This document shows, piece after piece, positions 9,437 to 18,479 of a stretch of DNA of 47,191 nucleotides; position 1 is the stretch's first letter; each line of letters begins with the position of its first letter. The DNA comes from an uncultured Eubacteriales bacterium. Lineage in GTDB: Bacteria > Bacillota > Clostridia > Christensenellales > Aristaeellaceae. Under the pieces are notes generated by a model. The model made no database searches. It worked only from the letters and a program-made list of their open reading frames with translations, and had not been told where the DNA came from. The stretch is taken from NCBI GenBank assembly GCA_902790495.1, contig CADASK010000016.1, positions 1 to 47,191 of the forward strand, read 5' to 3'. A program made the translations under genes and the position numbers.

Positions 9437-10339
9437 ATGAAAAGACTCGTTTCCCTGCTGCTGGCTCTGGCCCTGACGCTCGCCAGCGCCGCCGCCCTGG
9501 CGGACACCGTGACCGACATGACCGGCCGTGAAATCGCCCTGGACGCGCCCGCCACGCGGGTGGTGGCCCTGACCGCCTCCGACGTGGAGATCCTCTACGC
9601 CCTGGGCGCCGGCGACACCCTGGTGGGCCGCGGCGAATACTGCGACTACCCCGCCGAGTGCCTGGAGGTGCCGGTGGTGAAGTCCGGCGCGGAGACCAAC
9701 CTCGAGGAGATCCTGGCTCTGGAGCCCCAGGTGGTCATCATGGCCACCATGGCCCAGACCGTGGAGCAGGTGCAGGCCCTGGAGCAGGCCGGCGTAAAGG
9801 TCATCGTCAGCGACGCCCAGAACATCGAGGGCGTGTACGAGGCCATCCGCCTGATCGCCGCCGTGGTCGGCAAGCAGACCGAGGGCGAGGCCCTGGTGGG
9901 CAGCATGCAGGCGGCCTTCGCGGACATCGCCGCCCGGGCGAAGGACAGCGGCGAGACCGTGTACTTCGAGGTGTCCCCGCTGCAGTGGGGCCTGTGGACG
10001 GCCGGCAGCGGCACCTTCATGGATGAGCTGGCCGGGATGATCGGCCTGAAGAATGCCTTCGCCGACGTCACGGGCTGGGCCGCCATCTCCGAGGAGCAGG
10101 TGCTGGAGCGCGACCCGGACTACATCGTGACCATCAGCATGTACTTCGGCGAGGGCCCGACCCCGGTGGAGGAGATCGTGGGCCGTCCCGGCTGGGACGC
10201 GCTGAAGGCCGTGAAGAAAGGGCATGTGTTCAACGCCGACAGCAACGAGGTGTCCCGGCCCGGCCCCAGGCTGGTGGACGCCGCCGAGGCGCTGGCGGAG
10301 TTTGTGGAGGGGGATGAGGTGGTGGAACCTGCCGCCTGA
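9437..10339 (+). CDS. Cobalamin/iron-type ABC transporter substrate-binding protein (BtuF-like)
   Basis: This 300-aa exported protein starts at the ATG after AAGGAGGG (9421-9428). A signal peptide ending ASAAALAD has no lipobox cysteine, unusual for a Gram-positive binding protein, so anchoring is unclear. The mature part begins TVTDMTGREIAL, and LEEILALEPQVVIM follows; both are typical of the FepB/BtuF helical-backbone class. The cobalamin riboswitch indicates vitamin B12 or cobinamide as substrate. No permease or ATPase gene follows, but a FecCD/BtuC-type permease and an ATPase lie at 34085-35874. Confidence 0.9.
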   Translation: MKRLVSLLLALALTLASAAALADTVTDMTGREIALDAPATRVVALTASDVEILYALGAGDTLVGRGEYCDYPAECLEVPVVKSGAETNLEEILALEPQVVIMATMAQTVEQVQALEQAGVKVIVSDAQNIEGVYEAIRLIAAVVGKQTEGEALVGSMQAAFADIAARAKDSGETVYFEVSPLQWGLWTAGSGTFMDELAGMIGLKNAFADVTGWAAISEEQVLERDPDYIVTISMYFGEGPTPVEEIVGRPGWDALKAVKKGHVFNADSNEVSRPGPRLVDAAEALAEFVEGDEVVEPAA

Positions 10340-10350
10340 GATGGTTCATT

Positions 10351-10376
10351 GGGAGAGGCTTGGCCTCTCCCTTTTC
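10351..10376 (+). terminator. Terminator of btuF
   Basis: GGGAGAGG-CTTGG-CCTCTCCC is followed by TTTTCC, 11 nt after the stop codon. Confidence 0.9.
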
Positions 10377-10402
10377 CTTTATGGCGATATCTGCAGTGGC
10401 AA

Positions 10403-10466
10403 GGTTCCGCGCCTGCGGGCGCGGGGAGGGGGCTTTGCGATCGCCCCCTCCACCCCTTCGCTCGCC
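10403..10466 (-). repeat. Dual-hairpin element, copy 3 (reverse)
   Basis: Read on the minus strand, hairpin A is GGAGGGGGC/GCCCCCTCC around GATCGCAAA, and hairpin B is the standard form. It lies between the btuF terminator and the liv promoters, opposite to the direction of transcription. Confidence 0.9.
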
Positions 10467-10472
10467 CGTGTT

Positions 10473-10501
10473 TTGTACAGTACTATAGGGTATTGTATGA
10501 T
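10473..10501 (+). promoter_or_regulatory. Upstream candidate promoter of livJ
   Basis: TTGTAC (10473-10478), 17-bp spacer, TATGAT (10496-10501). A transcript from here would have a leader of about 210 nt containing small inverted repeats, such as ATTCCGA/TCGGAAT near 10556-10582. No T-box or known riboswitch signature was found in it. Confidence 0.5.
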
Positions 10502-10656
10502 GGATGAAGAAAGCTGAACACGCTTGCCTTGCAAGTTGGATGAAAAAACCTTCATTCCGAGTGGCGGAGATTGTCGGAATCAGGGGGAATTCAGGACGGG
10601 GAATGAGAAATTTTGTCTTTTGATTGTACATCCTCTGCATTTTTGTGGCGAAAGTC

Positions 10657-10685
10657 TTGCATTTTTGCTGTCCTTGCACTATACT
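10657..10685 (+). promoter_or_regulatory. Proximal promoter of the liv operon
   Basis: TTGCAT (10657-10662), 17-bp spacer, TATACT (10680-10685), 31 bp before livJ. Confidence 0.75.
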
Positions 10686-10716
10686 TCTTCCATCCTCGAA
10701 AGGAGATGGATAAAAT

Positions 10717-11889
10717 ATGAAGAAAATCCTTGCGATCCTTCTGACCGTGGCGCTGCTGATTCCGACGTTCGCGCTGGCGGACAATGTCGTCAAGATCGGC
10801 GTATTTGAACCTTCCTCCGGTGACAACGGCGCCGGCGGCAAGCAGGAGGTGCTTGGCGTCGAATATGCCAACACCCTGAAGCCCACCGTGACCATCGGCG
10901 GCACCGAGTACACCGTGCAGCTGGTCAACGTGGACAACCAGTCCGATTCCTCCAAGGCCGTGACCGCGGCCCAGGAGCTGGTCTCCAGCGGCGTGTCCCT
11001 GGTGCTGGGCTCCTACGGCTCCGGCGCTTCCATGGCCGGCGGCGACGTGTTCGCCGAGGCGGGCGTTCCGGCCATCGGCCTGAGCTGCACCAACCCCAGC
11101 GTCACCACCTTGTGCGACTACTACTGGCGCATCTGCTTCCTGGATCCCTTCCAGGGCGCGGTGATGGCGAACTTCGCCAACTCTCTGGGCGCCAAGAAGG
11201 CCTATGTGCTCACCATGCTGGGCGAGGACTACGGCAATGGTCTGGGCCACTACTTCACCCAGGCGTTTGAGGGCCTGGGCGGCGAAGTGATCTCCGAGAC
11301 CTTCCCCGAGGGCACCAGCGACTTTACCGCCTACATCAACAACGCCGTGAACGCGGGTGTGGAAGCCATCTTCGCGCCCTGCGCCACGACCTACGCTTCC
11401 CTGATCATCGACCAGGCCGCGTCCATGAACGTGACCTTCCCGCTGCTGGCCGGTGACACATGGGAGTCCTCCGTGATCCTGGAGGCCGCCGCCGGCAAGA
11501 AGGTTGACGTGTATGTCTCCACCTTCTTCGACGAGAACGACACCTCCGGCCCGGCGTCCGCCTTCGTCTCCGGCTTCAAGGCCTGGCTGAACGAGAACGC
11601 CGACAAGAAGACCAACAACGGCGGCAACGATATCGTGGCGGCTGTGTCCGCCCTGGGCTTCGACGGCTACAACGTGGCCCTGGCCGCGCTGGAGGCCGCC
11701 GGCTCCATCGATCCCGCCGACATCGCCGCGGCGCTGCCCGGCGTGGTCTATGAGGACGCTGTGACCGGCTCCATCGCCTTCGATGAAATCGGCGACGCCA
11801 AGAAGGATATGGCCTATGTCAAGAAGGCCAACAACGACACGGTCGCCTTCGACTTTGTGAAGACCCAGAGCGTTGCCGGCCTCGAGTAA
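10717..11889 (+). CDS. livJ: Branched-chain amino acid ABC transporter, substrate-binding protein
   Basis: This 390-aa exported type I periplasmic-binding-fold protein captures leucine, isoleucine, valine or a related amino acid. Its signal peptide, MKKILAILLTVALLIP ending FALA, again lacks a lipobox. The mature start VVKIGVFEPSSGDNGAGG with AAQELVSSGVSLVLGSYGSG is the family hallmark. AAAGGAG lies 12 nt before the ATG. It is first in livJHMGF, separated from livH by a terminator-like hairpin. That is a common way to make more binding protein than membrane components. Confidence 0.93.
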   Translation: MKKILAILLTVALLIPTFALADNVVKIGVFEPSSGDNGAGGKQEVLGVEYANTLKPTVTIGGTEYTVQLVNVDNQSDSSKAVTAAQELVSSGVSLVLGSYGSGASMAGGDVFAEAGVPAIGLSCTNPSVTTLCDYYWRICFLDPFQGAVMANFANSLGAKKAYVLTMLGEDYGNGLGHYFTQAFEGLGGEVISETFPEGTSDFTAYINNAVNAGVEAIFAPCATTYASLIIDQAASMNVTFPLLAGDTWESSVILEAAAGKKVDVYVSTFFDENDTSGPASAFVSGFKAWLNENADKKTNNGGNDIVAAVSALGFDGYNVALAALEAAGSIDPADIAAALPGVVYEDAVTGSIAFDEIGDAKKDMAYVKKANNDTVAFDFVKTQSVAGLE

Positions 11890-11910
11890 GAGCCTGCCCG
11901 AATGAACAGC

Positions 11911-11942
11911 GAACCCGCGGCCACCCGTCGCGGGTTCCTTTC
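11911..11942 (+). terminator. Attenuating terminator between livJ and livH
   Basis: GAACCCGCG-GCCACCCGT-CGCGGGTTC is followed by CTTTCG. The T-run is weak, which fits partial read-through into livHMGF. Confidence 0.7.
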
Positions 11943-11987
11943 GTAGGCAAAAGAAAATTTCAATCAAAGCACATGATAAGATCGGCG

Positions 11988-12044
11988 GGCGAAGGTTTGC
12001 AAAGGGCGATCGCAAAGCCCTTTGCCCGCGCCCGCAGGCGCGGA
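11988..12044 (+). repeat. Dual-hairpin element, copy 4
   Basis: Identical in hairpin A to copy 1 (GCAAAGGGC/GCCCTTTGC). It lies inside the liv operon between the livJ hairpin and livH, so it is transcribed with the operon. Confidence 0.9.
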
Positions 12045-12105
12045 ATCCTGCTGTCATAGAGCGCTTGCATCGCAAGAGCTCCGAACCCCTCCCGGAGGAA
12101 CCAAC

Positions 12106-12984
12106 ATGTTCAACCAACTCTTGCCCTATCTCCTCGCCGGCGTGTCAGTGGGCGGCCAGTACGCGCTGATCGCGGTGGGCTACACCATGGTTTACGGCAT
12201 CCTGCGTCTGATCAACTTCGCTCACGGCGACGTGTTCACGGCGGCGGGCTTCTTCATGGTGTACCTGATGGCGTCCATGCCCCTGGGCGTGGCGGCGCCG
12301 CTGGTCATCCTGCTCACGGTGGCCCTGGGCTTCACGCTCGAGCGCGTGGCCTACAAGCCCCTGCGCCAGGCCCCGCGCATGTCGGTCATGATCTCCGCCA
12401 TCGGCGCGAGCTACCTGCTGCAGAACCTGATGTGGTACGTCACCGGCGGCCTGGCCAAGCAGTACCCGGTGCTGCCCCTGCTCTCGGACAGCGTGCAGAT
12501 CGGCGCGGCATCCACCAAGGTTGTGACCCTGGTGACCCCCGTGCTGACTGTGCTGCTGGTGGTCGCCCTGCAGCTGCTCATCAAGCACACGAAGATCGGT
12601 ATGGCCATGCGCGCGGTATCCGTGGATTTTGAGACCTCCCAGCTGATGGGCATCAAAATCAACTCGGTCATCTCCACCACCTTCATCATCGGCTCCGCCC
12701 TGGCGGCGGTGGGCTCCATGCTGTATTTCACGAACTATTCCACCGTGACGCCCACGGTCGGCGCGATGCCCGGCCTGAAGGCCTTTGTGGCGGCGGTGTT
12801 CGGCGGCATCGGCTCGATCCCCGGCGCGGTGATCGGCGCGTTCATCATCGGCATCTGCGAAAACCTGATCAAGGCGGCGGGCTACACGGCGTTCTCGGAC
12901 GCCTTCACCTTCGCCCTGCTGATCCTGGTGCTCCTCTTCCGCCCGACAGGCCTGTTCGGCGAGAAGACGGCGGAGAAAGTGTGA
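12106..12984 (+). CDS. livH: Branched-chain amino acid ABC transporter, permease LivH
   Basis: This 292-aa inner-membrane permease starts at the ATG after CGGAGGAA (12093-12100). The family start FNQLLPYLLAGVSVGGQYALI is recognisable, as is the cytoplasmic coupling motif region (GMAMRAVSVDFETSQLMGI) near residue 165. It ends FRPTGLFGEK, as usual for the family. It forms the channel with LivM. Confidence 0.95.
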   Translation: MFNQLLPYLLAGVSVGGQYALIAVGYTMVYGILRLINFAHGDVFTAAGFFMVYLMASMPLGVAAPLVILLTVALGFTLERVAYKPLRQAPRMSVMISAIGASYLLQNLMWYVTGGLAKQYPVLPLLSDSVQIGAASTKVVTLVTPVLTVLLVVALQLLIKHTKIGMAMRAVSVDFETSQLMGIKINSVISTTFIIGSALAAVGSMLYFTNYSTVTPTVGAMPGLKAFVAAVFGGIGSIPGAVIGAFIIGICENLIKAAGYTAFSDAFTFALLILVLLFRPTGLFGEKTAEKV

Positions 12985-12994
12985 GGTGAGCGCG

Positions 12995-14068
12995 ATGAAG
13001 AGAATGAGCAATACCCGCAAGATCGTCTCCGTGGCGGTGGTCTTCCTGATCTATTTCCTCGCCTGGTTCGCCGAAGCGCGCCTGGGCACCAACTCCATGC
13101 TCATCACCGTGCTGAAGAAGGGCGCGGTCTACGCCCTCATCGCGGCCTCGATGAACCTGCTCAACGGCTTCACGGGCCTGTTCTCCCTGGGGCAGGCGGG
13201 CTTCATGCTGGTGGGCGCCTACGTCTACGCGGTGTTCACCATCCCGCTCAAGCGCCACGCGGCGGTGTACCAGTATTACAACGGCGGCATCATCCAGTTT
13301 GAGCTGCCGATGCTGGTGGCCCTGCTGCTGGCGGGCATCGTCGCGGCCCTGCTGGCGGCCCTGGTGGGTCTGCCCGTGCTGCGCCTGAAGAGCGACTACC
13401 TGGCCATCGCGACCCTCGGCTTCGCGGAGATCATCCGCGCCATCGTGCAGTGGGACACCCTGGGCCCGATCACCAACGGCTCCAACCTGCTGAAGACCTA
13501 CCCGACCTTCAAGGACGCGAAGATCTTCGGCTCCACGGTGCTGTTCCCGTTCCTGGTGTCGGGGGTCTGTATCGTGGTGATTTTGCTGCTGATCAACTCC
13601 ACCTACGGCCGCGCCTTCAAGGCCATCCGCGACGACGAGATCGCGGCGGAGGCCATGGGCGTCAACCTCTTCCGCACCAAGGAGCTGGCCTTCGTCATCA
13701 GCTGCTTCTTCGCGGGCATCGGCGGCGCGCTGCTGGCCATGTTCCAGGGCACGGTGCAGGCGAACTCCTTCAAATCCTCCATGACCTACGACATCCTGCT
13801 GATGGTCGTCATCGGCGGCATGGGCTCCATCTCCGGCAGCGTGGTGGCCTCCTTCCTGTACATCGCGTGCAGCGAGTGGTGGCTGCGCTTCCTGGACAAC
13901 GAGCTGGTCATCGGCACCTTCCACGTGCCGCTGCTGCGCTCCGGCTTCCGCATGGTGGTGTTCTCGGCGGTGATCATGGTGGTGGTGCTCTTCTTCCGCA
14001 AGGGCCTGATGGGCGATAAGGAGCTGTGGAACCTGCAGCTGAACCGCGAAAGGAGGCTTCGGCGATGA
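12995..14068 (+). CDS. livM: Branched-chain amino acid ABC transporter, permease LivM
   Basis: This 357-aa permease starts at the ATG with GAGGTGA five nt before it; a GTG nine bases upstream is also in frame. It has LivM motifs NLLNGFTGLFSLGQAGFM near the N-terminus and GRAFKAIRDDEIAAEAMGV as coupling helix. It ends FFRKGLMG plus a short basic tail. Its stop overlaps livG by ATGA. Confidence 0.95.
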   Translation: MKRMSNTRKIVSVAVVFLIYFLAWFAEARLGTNSMLITVLKKGAVYALIAASMNLLNGFTGLFSLGQAGFMLVGAYVYAVFTIPLKRHAAVYQYYNGGIIQFELPMLVALLLAGIVAALLAALVGLPVLRLKSDYLAIATLGFAEIIRAIVQWDTLGPITNGSNLLKTYPTFKDAKIFGSTVLFPFLVSGVCIVVILLLINSTYGRAFKAIRDDEIAAEAMGVNLFRTKELAFVISCFFAGIGGALLAMFQGTVQANSFKSSMTYDILLMVVIGGMGSISGSVVASFLYIACSEWWLRFLDNELVIGTFHVPLLRSGFRMVVFSAVIMVVVLFFRKGLMGDKELWNLQLNRERRLRR

Positions 14069-14919
14069 GCAAGGACAATCGCGCGAACATCCTGCGCGTG
14101 GAGCATCTGACGATGCAGTTCGGCGGCGTGGTGGCCGTCAATGACCTCAACATGGAGATCAACGAGGGCGAGATCGTGGCGCTCATCGGCCCCAACGGCG
14201 CGGGCAAGACCACGGCCTTCAACTGTGTGACCGGCGTGTACGAGCCGACCAACGGCCAGGTTTCCTTCAAGGGCCTGCCCATTGCGCGCAGCCATCCCTC
14301 GGGCAAGATGCGCAAGCTGTACGCGGGCACGGCGGCCGACCAGTACGTCAACGGCACCGTGCGGCTGAGCCCTGACCGGGTCACGAAGCTCGGCATCGCC
14401 CGCACCTTCCAGAACATCCGCCTGTTCAAGGGCATGTCGGTGTTTGACAACGTGCTGCTGGCGACCCACCTGCGGCGCACGAGCAATGTGCTGACGGCCA
14501 CCTTCCGCCTGAACCTGCGGGAGGAGCGGCGCAACCGCGCCCGGGCGATGGAGCTGCTGCGGATCGTCGGCCTGGACGACGTGGTGAACGAGATGGCCAC
14601 CAGTCTGCCCTACGGCAAGCAGCGCCGCCTGGAGATCGCCCGCGCCCTGGCCACCGAGCCGACCCTGCTGCTGCTGGACGAGCCCGCCGCCGGTATGAAC
14701 CCCCAGGAGACCGACGAGCTGAGCGCCTTCATCCGGCAGATCAAGGATCAGTTTAAGCTGACGGTGTTCGTCATCGAGCACCACATGAACCTGGTCATGG
14801 ACATCTCCGACCGCATCTACGTGATCGACTTCGGCAAGCTGATTGCCGAGGGCACGCCGGCGGAGATTCAGGCCAACCCCGCCGTGATCGAGGCGTATCT
14901 GGGAGGTGGCGAGGAATGA
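14065..14919 (+). CDS. livG: Branched-chain amino acid ABC transporter, ATPase LivG
   Basis: This 284-aa ATP-binding subunit has Walker A GPNGAGKTT, Q-loop region ARTFQNIRLF, signature LPYGKQRRLEIARAL, Walker B LLLLDEPAAGMN and switch histidine in VIEHHM. It is longer than usual between Walker A and the Q-loop because of an insertion (HPSGKMRKLYAGTAADQYVN). AGGAGG lies 9 nt before the ATG. It energises uptake with LivF. Confidence 0.95.
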   Translation: MSKDNRANILRVEHLTMQFGGVVAVNDLNMEINEGEIVALIGPNGAGKTTAFNCVTGVYEPTNGQVSFKGLPIARSHPSGKMRKLYAGTAADQYVNGTVRLSPDRVTKLGIARTFQNIRLFKGMSVFDNVLLATHLRRTSNVLTATFRLNLREERRNRARAMELLRIVGLDDVVNEMATSLPYGKQRRLEIARALATEPTLLLLDEPAAGMNPQETDELSAFIRQIKDQFKLTVFVIEHHMNLVMDISDRIYVIDFGKLIAEGTPAEIQANPAVIEAYLGGGEE

Positions 14920-15629
14920 GTCTGCTCTACATCGACGACCTGCGCGTCTCCTACGGCGGCATTGAGGCCATCAAGGGCATCTCCATCACGGTGGAGAAGG
15001 GCGAGATCGTGACGCTGATCGGCGCGAACGGCGCGGGCAAATCGACCACCCTGCGGGCCATCTCCGGCCTGGTGCCCCTCAAGTCCGGCACCATCACCTA
15101 CGACGGCAGCGTCATCTCCGGCCAGAGCCCCCAGAAGATCGTCTCCGAGGGCATCTGCATGGTGCCGGAGGGCCGCCGCGTCTTCCCGAACCTGACGGTG
15201 CAGGAGAACCTGCGCATCGGCGCGTACCTGCGCAAGGACGACATCCAGCCCGACATCGACCACGTCTATCAGCTCTTCCCGCGCCTGAAGGAGCGCTCCT
15301 GGCAGCTGGCCGGCACCCTCTCCGGCGGCGAGCAGCAGATGCTCGCGGTGGGCCGCGCGCTGATGATGCGCCCCAAGCTGCTGATGATGGACGAGCCGTC
15401 CCTGGGCCTGGCGCCGCTGGTCATCCGCGACATCTTCAAGATCATCCAGACCCTGCACGAGGAGGGCATCACGATCCTCCTGGTGGAGCAGAACGCCAAC
15501 GCCGCCCTGCGCATCGCCGACAGCGCCTACGTGCTGGAGACCGGCAGCCTCGGCATGCACGGCACCGGCAAAGAGCTGCTGGACGACCCGCGCGTCAAGG
15601 AGGCCTACCTCGGCAAGGCGAGGGAATGA
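14916..15629 (+). CDS. livF: Branched-chain amino acid ABC transporter, ATPase LivF
   Basis: This 237-aa ATP-binding subunit overlaps livG by ATGA. It has Walker A GANGAGKSTT, signature LSGGEQQMLAVGRAL, Walker B LLMMDEPSLGLAP and switch histidine position occupied by Q in LLVEQNAN, which is normal for LivF. Its C-terminal DPRVKEAYLG motif is typical. It is the last gene of the operon. Confidence 0.96.
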   Translation: MSLLYIDDLRVSYGGIEAIKGISITVEKGEIVTLIGANGAGKSTTLRAISGLVPLKSGTITYDGSVISGQSPQKIVSEGICMVPEGRRVFPNLTVQENLRIGAYLRKDDIQPDIDHVYQLFPRLKERSWQLAGTLSGGEQQMLAVGRALMMRPKLLMMDEPSLGLAPLVIRDIFKIIQTLHEEGITILLVEQNANAALRIADSAYVLETGSLGMHGTGKELLDDPRVKEAYLGKARE

Positions 15630-15667
15630 GTGAACCGACATCTGCAAATCATGGCATATTCTGCCAG

Positions 15668-15704
15668 AATCCCGGTCTGCCCGCGCGGCAGGCCGGATTT
15701 TTTA
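15668..15704 (+). terminator. Terminator of the liv operon
   Basis: AATCC-c-GGTCTGCC pairs with GGCAGGCC-GGATT with one bulge and one G-U, followed by a run of T. Confidence 0.85.
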
Positions 15705-15736
15705 CACGGCGGAAGGGGATTTCTTTGCCGAATTCC

Positions 15737-15765
15737 TTGATTTTCCGTTCTTTATGCTTTATATT
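15737..15765 (+). promoter_or_regulatory. Promoter of the transglutaminase-like protein
   Basis: TTGATT (15737-15742), 17-bp spacer, TATATT (15760-15765), 43 bp before the start. Confidence 0.65.
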
Positions 15766-15808
15766 GCTATCAGAAACTGCCCCGCGATCCATGTATCGGA
15801 GGATGACC

Positions 15809-18448
15809 ATGATGAAGCAAACAATCGCTGTCCTGCTCGCCGTTTTCTGCCTGACCCTCTGCCTGGCCGCGCTGGCCGAAGCACCCCAGGTGTTCACCGC
15901 CGCGCCCGAGGTGCAGCAGATGACCGGCCTGGGTGAAAACACCAACACCGCCGCCGAGGGCTACATCCGCAAGGCCTTCGGTCTGCCCGACCTCGCGCCT
16001 GTTTCCCGCGCGCCAAAGCGGGGCACCCTGCTGGACCTGGACAGCCCGGAAAAAAGGCTGTACGACGCCCTGGAGAAGAAGATCCAGCTGGTGGCGAAAG
16101 GGCAGTTGGAGAGCACGGTGCTTGAGGTGCCGATGGGTGAGCTCTTTAAGCAGTTGGGCTATTCAAGTGAAGAGCTTGGTCTTTCAGCTTTTAATAACGA
16201 CAACATGCAGGTTTTCTGGGATCAGTTTGCTGTGGATGCGGTGAGTGTAGTGAACGCACTGCTTGTGGATTATCCTTATGAGCTATTCTGGTACGACAAG
16301 ACGGCTGGATACTCTTATGGCATCTATGGCAACGGGGCCAGCGGGACCACTGCGTATTTGAGCTTGACGGATGATACGGTTTACCGCGTCTCGATGTCTG
16401 TTGCACAGGAGTACGCAGTAAGCCGTACGCAAAAAACCACAAGCTTTGACACGAATTTTGTCACTGCGACCCAGCAGGCCAAGACCACAGCCGAGGCGAT
16501 GGTGGCGGATAACAGGGCGCTGAGCGACTATGATAAGCTGACAGCCTACAGGGATGGCATCCGCGCGCTGACTGATTACAACTGGGATGCCGCGCAGAAT
16601 AATGCGACCCCTTACGGCAACCCTTGGCAGGTCATCTGGGTCTTCGACGGTGATCCCAGCACCACAGTGGTCTGTGAGGGCTATGCGAAAGCATTCCAAT
16701 GGCTGTGTGATATGTCCAGCTTCCAGACAAATATCACGGTGAATCTGGCCACGGGCAATATGCAGGAGGTCGGAGAAGCGCAGGGCGAAGGCCACATGTG
16801 GAACATCGTCACCATGGGCAACGGAAAGAACTACATGGTGGACGTCACCAATTACCATCTGGGCGCAAACATGTTCATGGGCACCTACGAAGCCATGGTA
16901 TCCTATTATGGCGAGGGCGACCCTGCCGGATACCGGTTTCTAAGTGATAACAATAACAGGAAATTTGTTTATACTTACGATTCGGGAACTGCAAACGCAT
17001 TTACCGGCGCGGAGCGCACGCTTGCGGAGAAAAGCTTCGACCAGGAACCGGATGCTGCTGCTTTGATTGCGCCGCACATTGTGACCTGGACGATGACGCC
17101 GGAAAACCCGATGGTGGGCGAGGCGATCAATATCGCGCTGGACAAGGCCTACGATATGGTCTCTTACATCATCTACCGCAACGGGACGGAGTATAATCTC
17201 GGCCTGCCGACAGACATACCCGGGGCCGACTCGGTCGGCTTCACGGGGCTTCGTGCGGGTCAGTATGAGATCATCGTGACCTGTGCGGATGACGGTGAGA
17301 CTGCTCAGTCTGTCACGGTTCCCTTCACTGTGGATGTGGAAGCTGACGCCCTGGCGGTCTTTGGCGCGAACAGCTATCGCATGGGCACGGTGTACCTGGA
17401 ATACCAGCGCGGCGCCAACTATGATGCCGTCACCTATACGCTCCAGGGCAGCTATGACGAGACCGTGCGGACGGGCAGCATCGATTCGTCCTATCCGGGC
17501 GGTATGCTGACGCTCGAGCTTCCGACAGTGGACTACTGGGTGCTGACGCTGAAGGGCCTGACGAACGGCCAGGAGATGGCGAGCAGTACGCTGTATTTTG
17601 AAACAAGACTCCCTGTCACCGTGACGGCGATGGAATCGACGGTTGCTTACGGCGGGGTAGCGCGCTTTACCTACCAGGTCACCGGCCCGATGTACGGCTA
17701 TACAGCCCTGTGCTACGTGGCACATCAGTACACCGCCGGCGATGTCTACGGTGGAAACGTGGATTATGCATATGAACTGACAGAGGACGCGGAAAGCCTG
17801 AACATGTCGGTGGATGCCTATGGTCATGAAATCATCGCAAAGATTGGGTTCATGAATCCAGAGGGCACCATGAGAAGCTCAGGCGTAGAGACAGACTGTG
17901 TGGTTCAGGTGACAGGAGACCCGTTCACCTATGTCTCGCAGGTTACGGTCAATGGGACACAGGCCGCAACCTATGTGCCCACCTTCCTGGCCGGTGACGA
18001 GCTGCGCTTTGATTACCACATCGATGACAGCTACGGCGTCACCGAAAGATCGCTCTATCTGAGAGGCCGCGGTGGAAGAGAGACCTTCCCCCTGAGCGGC
18101 GGAGCGGAAGGCACCCTGGTGCTTTCACCGGAGCAATATCAGACCTTCACGGATACCGGAGATGTGAACGTCTACGCCCGGTTCACAGACAACATGGGGC
18201 TGGGAAGTAACGTGTGGCAGACAAGCTTCCAGATCGTCTCCTGCGACCTGCGCCTGCCCGAGAACCTGACCACCATCGAGGCCGAGGCCTTCGCGGGCAT
18301 CACGAACAAGTCCGTGTACATCCCGGAGAACGTGACGGCCATTGAGGACGGGGTTTTCGATGAGAGCATGACGATTATGTGCAAGCGCGGCTCCTGGGCT
18401 GAACAATGGGCGGTGGCAAAGGGCCTCCAGCCCACGCTGATCGACTGA
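15809..18448 (+). CDS. Secreted transglutaminase-like protein with Ig-like modules and BspA-type LRR
   Basis: This protein of about 879 aa has GGAGG at 15798-15802; an ATG at 15812 is equally possible. A signal peptide (KQTIAVLLAVFCLTLCLAALAEA without a usable lipobox) is followed by a papain-like transglutaminase core. Its catalytic triad appears as C289 (VVCEGYAKAFQWL), H329 (GEGHMWNIV) and D345 (YMVDVTN). Ig-like beta modules follow, then a leucine-rich ending (LPENLTTIEAEAFAGI, ENVTAIEDGVF). The likely role is peptide cleavage or cross-linking at the cell surface (inference). Base composition is visibly more AT-rich around 16130-16480 and 16920-17000 than in neighbouring genes. Confidence 0.85.
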   Translation: MMKQTIAVLLAVFCLTLCLAALAEAPQVFTAAPEVQQMTGLGENTNTAAEGYIRKAFGLPDLAPVSRAPKRGTLLDLDSPEKRLYDALEKKIQLVAKGQLESTVLEVPMGELFKQLGYSSEELGLSAFNNDNMQVFWDQFAVDAVSVVNALLVDYPYELFWYDKTAGYSYGIYGNGASGTTAYLSLTDDTVYRVSMSVAQEYAVSRTQKTTSFDTNFVTATQQAKTTAEAMVADNRALSDYDKLTAYRDGIRALTDYNWDAAQNNATPYGNPWQVIWVFDGDPSTTVVCEGYAKAFQWLCDMSSFQTNITVNLATGNMQEVGEAQGEGHMWNIVTMGNGKNYMVDVTNYHLGANMFMGTYEAMVSYYGEGDPAGYRFLSDNNNRKFVYTYDSGTANAFTGAERTLAEKSFDQEPDAAALIAPHIVTWTMTPENPMVGEAINIALDKAYDMVSYIIYRNGTEYNLGLPTDIPGADSVGFTGLRAGQYEIIVTCADDGETAQSVTVPFTVDVEADALAVFGANSYRMGTVYLEYQRGANYDAVTYTLQGSYDETVRTGSIDSSYPGGMLTLELPTVDYWVLTLKGLTNGQEMASSTLYFETRLPVTVTAMESTVAYGGVARFTYQVTGPMYGYTALCYVAHQYTAGDVYGGNVDYAYELTEDAESLNMSVDAYGHEIIAKIGFMNPEGTMRSSGVETDCVVQVTGDPFTYVSQVTVNGTQAATYVPTFLAGDELRFDYHIDDSYGVTERSLYLRGRGGRETFPLSGGAEGTLVLSPEQYQTFTDTGDVNVYARFTDNMGLGSNVWQTSFQIVSCDLRLPENLTTIEAEAFAGITNKSVYIPENVTAIEDGVFDESMTIMCKRGSWAEQWAVAKGLQPTLID

Positions 18449-18479
18449 CAGCGAAAGAGGATTTCAGATAACCAATAAG

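Noticed and set aside
9437-10339. Lipoprotein status of the btuF-like protein
   Set aside because: The signal peptide has no cysteine at the lipobox position, so it is described only as exported.
10502-10716. T-box or amino-acid riboswitch before livJ
   Set aside because: No T-box sequence, specifier loop or terminator/antiterminator pair could be found by reading.
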